Of a DNA stretch of 64,000 nucleotides, positions 51,188 to 59,656 are shown in pieces. The notes beneath the pieces were generated by a model that saw nothing but the letters and a program-made list of their open reading frames with translations, was not told the DNA's origin and did no database searches. The position numbers and the translations under genes were made by a program. The DNA lies in the NCBI GenBank assembly GCA_951812615.1, contig CATOSU010000012.1:45336-109335 (forward strand). The letters are read 5' to 3'. This stretch comes from an uncultured Paracoccaceae bacterium (GTDB lineage Bacteria > Pseudomonadota > Alphaproteobacteria > Rhodobacterales > Rhodobacteraceae). Every line of letters begins with the position of its first letter. Position 1 is the first letter of the stretch.

Positions 51188-52816
51188 ATGAAATACTTCA
51201 TCTATTGCCGAAAATCCCAGGAAGCGGAGGACCGGCAGGTGCTCTCGCTGGAGAGCCAGCAAGCGGAAGTCCAGCGCCTTGTCGCGCAGGATCCGGACAT
51301 CGAGGTGGTCGATACCTTTACCGAAGCCTTCAGCGCCAAGGCGCCGGGTCGGCCGCAATTCAACGCCATGCTCGCGCGGATCGAAAAAGGCGAGGCACAG
51401 GGCATCATCGCCTGGCACCCGGATCGTCTGGCCCGCAACTCGATGGATGGCGGCCGAATCATCTATGCGCTCGATCGCGACTGTCTTCGCAACCTGAAGT
51501 TCTGCACCTACAGCTTCGAGAACAGCAGCCAGGGCAAGTTCATGCTGGGCATCATCTTCGGCTATTCGAAGTACTATGTCGACAACCTTTCCGAGAACGT
51601 CAAGCGCGGCCAGCGCGCGAAGATCCGCAATGGTTGGATGCCCAGCCGGGCGGCGCTTGGATACCGCAATTGCCGTGAGACCGGTCACGTGCTTCCCGAA
51701 GACCCTCACTTCAGGGCTGTTCGGCAGATGTTCGATCTGCTGCTGTCAGGCCAGTATTCGGTTGAGCAGATCCACAAGATCGTGCGTGATGACTGGGCCT
51801 ATCGAACACCGGTTCGCAGAAGGATGGGGGGAACGGTGCTGTCGCGGTCACAGATCCACCGTCTCCTGAAGAACCCGATCTACGCGGGCTACGTGCTATG
51901 GCAAGGTCAACTCTACCCGGGTGCGCATGAACCGGTTGTGTCGAAATCCGAGTTCCGGCGCGCGCAGGAGATACTCGGATGCGCGACGCCGACCCGGGCA
52001 AAGGAGCGCACCTTCGCTCTACGGGGCCTGTTCACCTGCGGCGCTTGTGGCAAAGCGGTGACCGCCGAGTTCAAACGAAAGCCGAGCGGGCGCACATATA
52101 TCTATTATCACTGCACCCGTGTGCACACGTCTCCCAAATGCATGCAGCCCTCCGTGGAGGAACGTCAATTGCGCGCGCAGGTCGATGAGTTTCTTGAGGG
52201 ATTGCACATCCCCGACAGGATCGCCGATTGGCTCCTTGAGCATGCAGTCAACGTTCCCGACACTGCGCAGGAAGATCGCGAGGAATGTCAGCGCCGGTGC
52301 CAGGCCGTTGTATCCGGTCTTGAGCGTCAGCTGGGAAACCTGACGGACATGCGGTTGCGGGACCTCATTGATGATGCCGCATTCGAGGCCAAACGCCGGA
52401 CATTGCAGCTCGACCTCGACAGAGCAAAGGAACGCGCCACCCTGGCGCAAAACGCGGTATCAGAGTTCGAACCCGTCGAAATCCTCGTGCGGTTCAACAA
52501 CAGAGCCAGATTCCTGTTCTCAAACGCTGAAAGTGCAACCCGAGAGAAAATCCTGAAAACCCTGAGTTCGAACCCACGGATCGTCGACAAAAAAGCCATA
52601 TTACAAGCCAAGAAACCTTTCGAGGACCTGCGCGAAATCCGCGATCATCTCATACGGCGGGGGTTATGCGACAACGTTCGAACCCGTTTGGACGCAACCT
52701 CTATGAAGATGATTGCGGATGCCCGGATCAAACTTCGCGGCCTGCCAAAAGATGACTTGGACTTTTTAGCGGAACTGGTCGGCAAAGACGTCAGTCAGAT
52801 TGGGGTATTGTCTTGA
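51188..52816 (+). CDS. large serine recombinase
   Basis: 542 aa. Resolvase domain at 1-150 with nucleophile Ser10 in [20 protein letters not shown] and the conserved [17 protein letters not shown]; a recombinase domain (about 165-270: [34 protein letters not shown]), a zinc beta ribbon ([20 protein letters not shown] with later C..C) and a C-terminal coiled coil. Likely integrates/excises the island or plasmid segment. Its end overlaps the small minus-strand gene at 52791. Confidence 0.9.
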   Translation: MKYFIYCRKSQEAEDRQVLSLESQQAEVQRLVAQDPDIEVVDTFTEAFSAKAPGRPQFNAMLARIEKGEAQGIIAWHPDRLARNSMDGGRIIYALDRDCLRNLKFCTYSFENSSQGKFMLGIIFGYSKYYVDNLSENVKRGQRAKIRNGWMPSRAALGYRNCRETGHVLPEDPHFRAVRQMFDLLLSGQYSVEQIHKIVRDDWAYRTPVRRRMGGTVLSRSQIHRLLKNPIYAGYVLWQGQLYPGAHEPVVSKSEFRRAQEILGCATPTRAKERTFALRGLFTCGACGKAVTAEFKRKPSGRTYIYYHCTRVHTSPKCMQPSVEERQLRAQVDEFLEGLHIPDRIADWLLEHAVNVPDTAQEDREECQRRCQAVVSGLERQLGNLTDMRLRDLIDDAAFEAKRRTLQLDLDRAKERATLAQNAVSEFEPVEILVRFNNRARFLFSNAESATREKILKTLSSNPRIVDKKAILQAKKPFEDLREIRDHLIRRGLCDNVRTRLDATSMKMIADARIKLRGLPKDDLDFLAELVGKDVSQIGVLS

Positions 52817-52954
52817 GTTCGTCATACAGGTTGAAGAGTCGCTGCGCGATCTCTCGGGCCTCGTCCTGGTCAAATTGACCTGCCCCCAGAATTTCGGGCC
52901 ATTCAAAAAGAGAGTTTGTTCTCGTAACGTTCAAAGCTACGAGGAGAACGAAGA

Positions 52955-53221
52955 ATGCGGAAGTCACGCTTCACAGAGGAACAAATCGTCGGGATTTTGC
53001 AGGAGTATGCTGCGGGTGCCAAAGTGTCTGAGCTTTGCCGCAAGCATGGGATGTCCGATGCGACGCTGTACAAGTGGAAAGCCAAGTATGGCGGCATGAC
53101 AGTATCCGAGCTGCGCCGCCTGAAGGACCTGGAGGTCGAGAACTCGGAGCTGAAGCGTCTGCTGGCAGACGCGATGCTCGATAATGCTGGTCTTAAGGGG
53201 CTGCTGGCAAAAAACTCATAA
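52955..53221 (+). CDS. IS3 transposase OrfA
   Basis: 88 aa. MRKSRFTEEQIVGILQEYAA, GAKVSELCRKHGMSDATLYK is the HTH; the leucine-zipper-like tail LKDLEVENSELKRLLADAML follows. An A6 tract at 53211-53216, just before the stop, is a slippage site for making the OrfAB fusion. Confidence 0.92.
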   Translation: MRKSRFTEEQIVGILQEYAAGAKVSELCRKHGMSDATLYKWKAKYGGMTVSELRRLKDLEVENSELKRLLADAMLDNAGLKGLLAKNS

Positions 53222-53244
53222 CGCCTGCCGCCCGTCGGGATGCG

Positions 53245-54114
53245 GTGGTCACGTTGATGGCTGAACACCAATTCACGCAAAGGCGGGCGTGCAGGCTGGT
53301 TGGAATATCCAGATCGAGCCTGACCTATCAGGCGCGCCCGGATCGCCACGCGCGGCTTCGGGAACGTCTGATCACGCTTTCAGGCAAGCACAGGAGGTAT
53401 GGCTATCGTATGTTGCATGCCAAGCTGGTGCGCGAGGGGTTCAAGGTGAACGTCAAAGTCGTCGAACGTATCTACCGCGAGGAGCGGCTGTGGCTACGTC
53501 GCACAAAGCGCAAGAAGATCCCCAAGGAAGGCCGTGAGGGCGGCTGGTGCCCGATTGCAGCCAACCAACGGTGGTCTTTGGATTTCACCAGTGACGCACT
53601 GGCAAACGGGCGCAAATTCCGAACGGCGAACCTCAAAGATGATTGCACACGAGAGTGCCCCGCCATCGAGGTGGATTTCTCACTGCCCGGTGAGCGGGTC
53701 GTGGAACTGCTGAACCGGGTCGCACGCGAACGCGGATATCCTGACATTCTGGTCGTTGATAACGGCCCGGAACTACGAGGTCGCGCGCTTGACGCCTGGG
53801 CCGATGACAACGGCGTGCAGTTGTATTTCATAGATCCGGGCAAGCCGACCCAGAATGCCTACATCGAGAGTTTCAATGGTCGCTTCAGGGACGAATGTCT
53901 GAACCAGCATTGGTTCACAAGCATCGGCGAGGCTCGTGACATCATCGAAAACTGGAGGATAGACTACAACACAGAGAGACCGCACAGCAGCCTGAGATAT
54001 CAAACCCCGGAGGAGTTCGCGGCAGCGCGGCCCTTCGACAAAACGCAATGGGCACAGCCGCTTGAGCTACATGAGGGCTCCGCGCCTGCGCCCATTGCTC
54101 ACGCCGCTGAATGA
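53245..54114 (+). CDS. IS3 transposase OrfB
   Basis: 289 aa DDE transposase. HTH_21 region LITLSGKHRRYGYRMLHAKL, then the rve core: WSLDFTSDALANGRKFRT (first Asp), ILVVDNGPELRGRALDAWAD (second Asp), and PTQNAYIESFNGRFRDECLN (Glu). The functional product is probably the OrfAB fusion produced by -1 frameshifting. Confidence 0.93.
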   Translation: MVTLMAEHQFTQRRACRLVGISRSSLTYQARPDRHARLRERLITLSGKHRRYGYRMLHAKLVREGFKVNVKVVERIYREERLWLRRTKRKKIPKEGREGGWCPIAANQRWSLDFTSDALANGRKFRTANLKDDCTRECPAIEVDFSLPGERVVELLNRVARERGYPDILVVDNGPELRGRALDAWADDNGVQLYFIDPGKPTQNAYIESFNGRFRDECLNQHWFTSIGEARDIIENWRIDYNTERPHSSLRYQTPEEFAAARPFDKTQWAQPLELHEGSAPAPIAHAAE

Positions 54115-54249
54115 TGGCACACAAATGGAGAGCAAACTCGATTTACGAGTGGCCCTGAAAAAAGGGGCAGGTCAAAATTGCCGCCCGTAAACCAGTTCCA
54201 GGCTCTGCTGAAGATCTGAGATCTGTGCGTTGGTTGGCTGAAGTGTCAT

Positions 54250-54811
54250 GGCGTTAGTCTAACGAATGAAAAAAAACGCGGGTAGGGCTCCTATTTGACC
54301 ATGCCAGACGAATTTGCGTGGCGGGCTTTCCGGCCGAGAGAACGCTTGAAGAGCTCCTGACGTTCTTTGAAACACTATATTGCCATCCTTCGCCACCGCC
54401 ACAGGTCGCATCGCGACAAGCGCTAGTATCAAAGCCACATCGCCACAGCCGTCGATCCGATCTCGAGCTTGCGCAGGGACAGAGCCGCCGCTGCATCGCG
54501 AACCAGCGCACTTCTTCTTTCGGATCGTGGCAGCCCACAGCGAGAACAGCTCGAACTTTGTGACTTCAACCACGGACTCGGGGCACAAGGTCGAGTCTTC
54601 ACCTGACTTTCAACGGCGGCGCAAATTCCAACCATTGAGGCGGAGCAAAAGTCGGCCAGTTTGACGCAAGCCCGTCGGAGCTTGCGACCCCAATTAGCAA
54701 GCACTGCCCAAGGTGGCCCTCTCGGCGGCTTCCTTTGGAACACTCGTTGCGTCCACCTGGCGGTCACAATTTGCCCGGGCCCCATGTCACGCTTCTGGCA
54801 GCCAGTTGGAA
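54250..54811. other. intergenic without recognisable gene
   Basis: Several overlapping frames exist, but none has recognisable motifs or a start site; no repeat or RNA was seen. Confidence 0.3.
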
Positions 54812-54988
54812 TTACAGTTTGCCTGATCCGGCACCGCTCTTTGGTTTGCTGCCGATCCGAAAAAGCAAAAGCAACACAGCGATCCAAAAAAGTGCAACGC
54901 CGATTACGATAATCGGCACTACTTCCATCATGTTTCCGGCAACGCCGATCACAACCGCAGCGATGATGAGTTTCCAGCCCAGTTTCAC
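54812..54988 (-). CDS. small two-helix membrane protein
   Basis: 58 aa from GTG at 54988, which has GGGAGAG 4 nt upstream. VKLGWKLIIAAVVIGVAGNM and VVPIIVIGVALFWIAVLLLL are two hydrophobic helices, followed by a short basic tail (FRIGSKPKSGAG). The frame is open upstream to 55078 but without a ribosome binding site. Family unknown. Confidence 0.5.
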   Translation of the reverse strand: MKLGWKLIIAAVVIGVAGNMMEVVPIIVIGVALFWIAVLLLLFRIGSKPKSGAGSGKL

Positions 54989-55213
54989 CAAACTCTCCCT
55001 ATCTGCCTTTTTGCTTTGGTTAGCAAACTCAAACAGCTGCACAATCGCAACGAAATTCGTACTCGACCAATTCCTCACAAAAACTCAGTCATCACCCGCG
55101 AAAGATTGTATTGTCACAAAAAACACAGAGCTCAAACGAAGGAACAAACAACGGGGATCGGGGTCAAATCGTCATCGAATTTGAAAAAAAATACGTCGCA
55201 GGGTGGCGGTGGG

Positions 55214-55238
55214 ATATTTTGCAATTACTGCAAAATAT
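55214..55238. promoter_or_regulatory. palindrome upstream of the replication-relaxation gene
   Basis: ATATTTTGCA and TGCAAAATAT, perfect 10-bp arms with ATTAC between, in an AT-rich region 96 bp before the gene. Candidate operator or replication-initiation site for the replication-relaxation/mobilisation module. Confidence 0.5.
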
Positions 55239-55333
55239 GTCGCGCGTACTTGTGACAGATAACGCACTGATGTTTAAAGGGTTTTCGGTGCTGGAGCGTC
55301 GGATCGAAAAGTGGGTCGAAATACGGGTCCAAA

Positions 55334-56112
55334 ATGCCCGTAAATGGCGCCGCCTCGATTACTCCAGCCAGTCTGCAAGGGTTGCTTGCCATTCATCGGT
55401 ACCGACTCTTGTCGGTAGATCAATTCGCGAAGGCGAGTGGGCTGAAAACCTCGCATGTGAGAGACGTTTTGCGCGTCTTTGAGCGAAAGAAATTTCTCGG
55501 CTCAATCGGCAATGTTGGTCTGCGCGGCGGCTCCAAAGCACCCAAACTCTACTATCTGACTCGGTCGGGTTTTCAGGCCATGCTTGATGCCGGCGGGCTG
55601 TTTTCAGAGGATATCGGAGGATACGTGAGGCCACATACCAGCACCGGCTGGACACCTGTGATGGCCCATCGAATGACCACGATCGACTTGCTCATTGCAG
55701 CCGAAACTGGGTTAGTGGAGAGCCCCGATTATCGCCTGGTCAGAACTTTCCACGAGTATCGACGGATTACCCAGGGCAAAACTCAGGTTCCCGAAACATC
55801 GGACTACGTGGCCGAACCCTTTGACAGCTCCACCAGGATCGTTCCGGATGCGGCCTTTATCTGCGAAAACCAAGCGACCGGCAACCGGGGGCTTTTCCTT
55901 TTGGAAAGCGATCGCGGCACCGAACGCCTAACCAGCGGAGCCGAAGGCAGCTACAGCGTGATCGACAAATTCCGTCTTTATGAGCGCTACTTGCGTAGTG
56001 GTCGGTTCGTCGAACGCTACCAGGAAGCTGGTGGGATTAGATTCTTCACGGTGTTGTTTGTGACCACATCACAGGAGCGCATTCAGAACGCCCGGCTTGC
56101 GTCCGGTATGCT
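55334..56112 (+). pseudogene. replication-relaxation family protein, interrupted by IS5-family copy 2
   Basis: About 260 residues remain. N-terminal winged helix (LLAIHRYRLLSVDQFAKASG, LKTSHVRDVLRVFERKKFLG, KLYYLTRSGFQAML) and the nuclease-like core RIVPDAAFICENQATGNRGL and FLLESDRGTERLTSGAEG (D...E-x-D), then RFFTVLFVTTSQERIQNARL. Matches the replication-relaxation family found on mobilisable elements. The IS insertion falls after ASGML; beyond the element the frame (ATVLFILSDLTI) does not look like the family's C-terminus. Confidence 0.75.
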
Positions 56113-56113
56113 A

Positions 56114-56959
56114 GGCAGCGTACCTACAAAGAGCTTCACGTTTCCAGCGAGTTATGATTCACTTTCCGTAAAACAATGTGGGGAGCCGTGGAATGGCGCG
56201 ATCAGACTTGAGCGATTTGGAGTGGGAGTTCATCAAGGCTGTGCTCCCGAACAACAGCCGGGGTGTGAAGCGTGTCGATGATCGGCGCGTGATCAGTGGC
56301 ATTTTCTATGTCTTGCGTACCGGCATCCCTTGGCGGGATTTGCCGGATCAATACGGCCCCTACACCACGGTGTACAACCGTTTCAACCGATGGACTTATG
56401 CTGGCATCTGGGATCGTGTGATGGAGGCGGTCGCCGACGCGCACAACGTCGACACTGTGATGGTGGATGGAACATCCGTGCGTGTGCATCATTCAGCCGC
56501 AACGCTCAAAAAAACGACCCGCGTCGTTGCATGGGGCGGTCGCGGGGCGGGTTAACCACAAAAATTCACGCACTTACCAACCAAGACGGCCTGCCAATCC
56601 GCTATGAGCTGACGCCGGGCCAAGCCCATGACGCACCGCCCTGTGAACAGCTTTTGGATGGACTGCAGCCTGGGCAATATGTGCTCGCGGACAAGGCTTA
56701 TGACGCAGACTGGATCCGTGAAATGATCTGGGAACAAGGCGCCATCGACGTAATCCCACCAAAGGCAAACCGGAAATTTCCCGCCGAGTTTGACGCGGAA
56801 ATTTACCGCGAACGCAATAAGATCGAGCGCTTCTTCGGCAGGCTCAAAGCTTCGTTCCGACGCATCGCGACCAGATATGAGAAAACCTCAGCCAACTTCA
56901 TGGCTATGATCAAACTCGCATCCGTAAGGCTATGGTGCCAGTTTTATGAGTCTGCTGCC
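56114..56959 (+). mobile_element. IS5-family (IS427-like) element, copy 2, 846 bp
   Basis: Same element as 26547-27392, opposite orientation. TA on both sides (56112-56113, 56960-56961), consistent with insertion into GCTAGC with TA duplication. Confidence 0.92.
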
Positions 56960-56962
56960 TAG
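56193..56962 (+). CDS. IS5-family transposase, copy 2 (two frames, -1 frameshift)
   Basis: As copy 1: frame 1 from ATG at 56193 (MARSDLSDLEWEF) to about 56552, A7 slip site, then frame 2 to the TAG at 56960-56962 that is completed by the target. One residue difference to copy 1 (KFPAEF instead of KLPAEF). Confidence 0.88.
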
Positions 56963-57029
56963 CAACTGTATTGTTCATCCTGTCTGATCTGACCATCCCC
57001 GCCCGGATTTGCAGAGTGCGTTGCCAATC

Positions 57030-57611
57030 TCAAATTAACTGCATCTGTCGAGGGCCCGGCAGTCCGAACGCCGGGTTGATCAGATGGTCGGTTTCTTCGA
57101 TGAACCGGTTTCTGTTGTGTCCGAAGGTATGTGTCTGCAGCATCTTCAGCATTTCCGGTCCAGCGCGCTCCACGATGGCGACGCCAGCCAGAAGTGCTGG
57201 TCTGATGTGGAGCGGGAGAATTGGGTTCTTGGTCGAGGGCGGGAACGATTCCTCTCTGGCGATGACGTCGTCGAGGTTAGGGATAACGACGCCGAGAACC
57301 CTGTAGCACCGGAGTACGGCGTTTTGCGGATATGGCCAAGGGACTCGACGCATCAGCAGGAGGCGTGTCAGTTCCAGCGGTGATGCCCAGGTTTGGATGT
57401 CGCGTTCGGCATCATCGTCGAGCAACTCCTCTCCACGAAGTGCGGCGGCATGATATTGAAGGAAGGGACGGCCGCGGTCGATTTGAGCCAAATCCTCGAA
57501 TGGGCGACCGCAGTGGGGGCAGGTGACCCGCCATCCCTGCATGTCACAACGCAGGATCAGCCCTGGATCGGAGGTGCCTGAGTTGCAGGTGGAGCATTGC
57601 TGATCACAAGA
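57030..57611 (-). pseudogene. TniQ-like protein, C-terminal part
   Basis: The frame has a stop just upstream (57612-57614) and no start. It contains zinc-binding [20 protein letters not shown] and [20 protein letters not shown], then LTRLLLMRRVPWPYPQNAVL and FIEETDHLINPAFGLPGPRQ. Zinc-finger pairs in this order resemble the TniQ/TnsD family of target-selection proteins. Upstream continuation is lost. A Tn7- or Tn5053-like element may have left it here. Confidence 0.45.
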
Positions 57612-57986
57612 TCAACCGCATCGACGAACTCGCACCATGGAATTGGCAGCCAACTTGATTGTCAACGGCGGTCACGCCGGACGGATACGGCCTGAATACA
57701 ATGGCAGCTGAAAGATTTTGGGTCCTTCCTGCAGTTTTGGAATGCGTGGATGGTCGCACCACGCAATCAGGAAGCGTCATTCGCTTTCACGACATAGGAG
57801 TTTGGATTGAGGTTGTTTGGCTTCGCCAATCCAGCGTCGGTTTGTTCTTGGTTTTTCCGCAGAGATGGTGGCAGTTTCTCGTCTTCACTAACCGAGTTTC
57901 AAGAGAGCGGTGCGTTATGTAAACGCACCGCAATTCCCGGCATGATTGCTCCCTGCGGTCAGACTTCAGGAGCCAGTTTCGGCCTG
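57612..57986. other. intergenic without recognisable gene
   Basis: No gene, repeat or RNA could be supported between the TniQ-like fragment and manC. Confidence 0.3.
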
Positions 57987-59411
57987 TTACTCTCGAGCGT
58001 ACACATCCTCGTAGCGGATGATGTCGTCCTCGCCGAGGTAACTGCCAGTCTGAACCTCGATCAAAACCATAGGCACCTTGCCAGGGTTTTCCATCCGGTG
58101 CACGGCGCCGAGAGGGATGTAAACGGACTGGTTTTCAGTTACCAGTTTGACGTCCTCGTCGATTGTGACCTTGGCGGTGCCTTCCACCACGATCCAGTGT
58201 TCCGAGCGGTGGTGGTGCGACTGCAGACTGAGAGCTGCGCCGGGGTGGACGTGGATCCGTTTAACCTGGAAGCGGTTGCCGATCACCAAGCTTTCAAACC
58301 AGCCCCAGGGGCGGTGGTCTTTGGGAAATGCAGTGGCCTGCTGAGCGCCTTTTTCCTTGAGCGCGGCAACAGCCTGCTTCACATCCTGTGCCCGCGAAGC
58401 GTCGGCGACAAGCACGGCGTCTGGCATGGCTACGGTGATGATGTTTTCGAGGCCGATGCCCACGACCTCCAGTCGCTCGTCTTCGGACCGCAGCAGCGTG
58501 TTGTCGCAGTCAATGGCCGTCGCTTGGCCTGACAGCGCGACGCCGCGATCATCCTGTGCGGTTTCCCGCCAGACTGCATCCCACCCGCCGAGATCGGACC
58601 AACCGGCACCGAAGGGCACGACCGACAGGTTTTCGGCGCGTTCCATGACCGCGTAGTCGATGGAGATATCTTCCGCCTGCGCCCAGGCCTCCGGGTCGAG
58701 GCGGAGGAAACCGAGGTCCGGTTTGCCGTTGTCGACGGCCTGTTGGACAGGCGCGACGAGATCGGGCGCGTGTGCGCGGAAGGCGGTGAGGATGGCTTTG
58801 ACCGAAAAGAGAAATATACCAGCGTTCCAGAGGTAGTTGCCTGCCGCAAGCATCTGTTCCGCGGCTTCGCTGCCGGGTTTCTCGACGAATCGCTGGAGGG
58901 GCAGGGGGCGCGGATCGCTCTCTCCGGGGGCCTCGACCAATTCGAGGTAGCCATAGCCCGTTTCAGCGTGAGTGGGAGAGATCCCGAAGGTGACAAGCTG
59001 GCCGTTACGCGCAACCTCGACGCCAGCTTGGGCGACTTGGCGGAATGCCTCTGCGTCGGGCACGACGTGGTCGGAAGGGGCGACGAGCATCAACGCATCG
59101 GGGTCGGATTTCTCCAGCCACATCGCGGCGGCGAGGATGGCGGGGGCCGTATTGCGCCCCTCTGGCTCAATCAGAATCGCTCTGGGGTCAATTCCGATTT
59201 CGGCGAGTTGTTCTGTGGCGATGAAACGGAAGTCGGAATTGGTGAGAACGAGCGGAGAGACATAGTCCGGGCCGCTCAGGCGTGTGGCGGAGGTCTGGAA
59301 CAAGGTTTGCTCGCCGATCAGCGGAACAAATTGCTTCGGGTAGCTCTTACGGCTGAGCGGCCAAAGCCTCGTTCCGGACCCGCCGCAGAGGATGATGGGG
59401 GTGATGGTCAT
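57987..59411 (-). CDS. manC: bifunctional mannose-1-phosphate guanylyltransferase / mannose-6-phosphate isomerase
   Basis: 474 aa. N-terminal nucleotidyltransferase with ILCGGSGTRLWPLSRKSYPK (residues 7-26) and FVEKP motif (LPLQRFVEKPGSEAAEQMLA). The C-terminal cupin isomerase domain has RIHVHPGAALSLQSHHHRSE and EHWIVVEGTAKVTI, with metal-binding His/Glu. Makes GDP-mannose, precursor of exopolysaccharide and of GDP-fucose (with GMD and the Fcl at 2753). Start at 59411 (MTITPIILCGGSG). Confidence 0.95.
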   Translation of the reverse strand: MTITPIILCGGSGTRLWPLSRKSYPKQFVPLIGEQTLFQTSATRLSGPDYVSPLVLTNSDFRFIATEQLAEIGIDPRAILIEPEGRNTAPAILAAAMWLEKSDPDALMLVAPSDHVVPDAEAFRQVAQAGVEVARNGQLVTFGISPTHAETGYGYLELVEAPGESDPRPLPLQRFVEKPGSEAAEQMLAAGNYLWNAGIFLFSVKAILTAFRAHAPDLVAPVQQAVDNGKPDLGFLRLDPEAWAQAEDISIDYAVMERAENLSVVPFGAGWSDLGGWDAVWRETAQDDRGVALSGQATAIDCDNTLLRSEDERLEVVGIGLENIITVAMPDAVLVADASRAQDVKQAVAALKEKGAQQATAFPKDHRPWGWFESLVIGNRFQVKRIHVHPGAALSLQSHHHRSEHWIVVEGTAKVTIDEDVKLVTENQSVYIPLGAVHRMENPGKVPMVLIEVQTGSYLGEDDIIRYEDVYARE

Positions 59412-59656
59412 TAGATTCAGTCCTGAAATGCGATTTGATGTTCTTTTCGTTTGCTTGTCTTTGGGGGTGGTTGTCAAACTGCTCCGAACCGTTGACCGCT
59501 GTAGACATCCACATTTGGAGGGATTGCAGCGCCTGGTTGCTGCCTGTGGCATTTCGGGCGCATCGAACAATCATTCGCAATGCGGCAGGGCGACCTCTGT
59601 AATGCCACGGTCAGGTCTTGTTAGATACGAGCAAAGCTGCTCAGGGGGAGCGCGTT

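Larger units (their letters stand above)
52876..54174 (+). mobile_element. IS3-family element (IS407-like group), 1299 bp
   Basis: Inverted ends TGACCTGCCCC (52876-) and GGGGCAGGTCA (-54174), with a 4-bp direct repeat AAAT on both sides (52872-52875 and 54175-54178). Holds orfA and orfB in the usual arrangement. Complete and apparently active. Confidence 0.93.
52791..54249 (-). pseudogene. 51-codon gene interrupted by the IS3-family element
   Basis: The 5' part (54249 to 54175) reads MTLQPTNAQISDLQQSLELV then YGRQF; the 3' part (52875 to 52791) reads [20 protein letters not shown] then TIPQSD. Removing the element and one AAAT target copy joins them in frame into one small, helical, charged protein. 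It overlaps the recombinase gene end by 26 nt on the other strand. Family unknown; its place in the mobilisation module suggests a regulator or accessory. Confidence 0.7.

Noticed and set aside
54254..54887. several 90-150 aa minus-strand frames
   Set aside because: They overlap each other, have no motifs or start signals, and are rich in Arg/Ser typical of random GC-rich frames.
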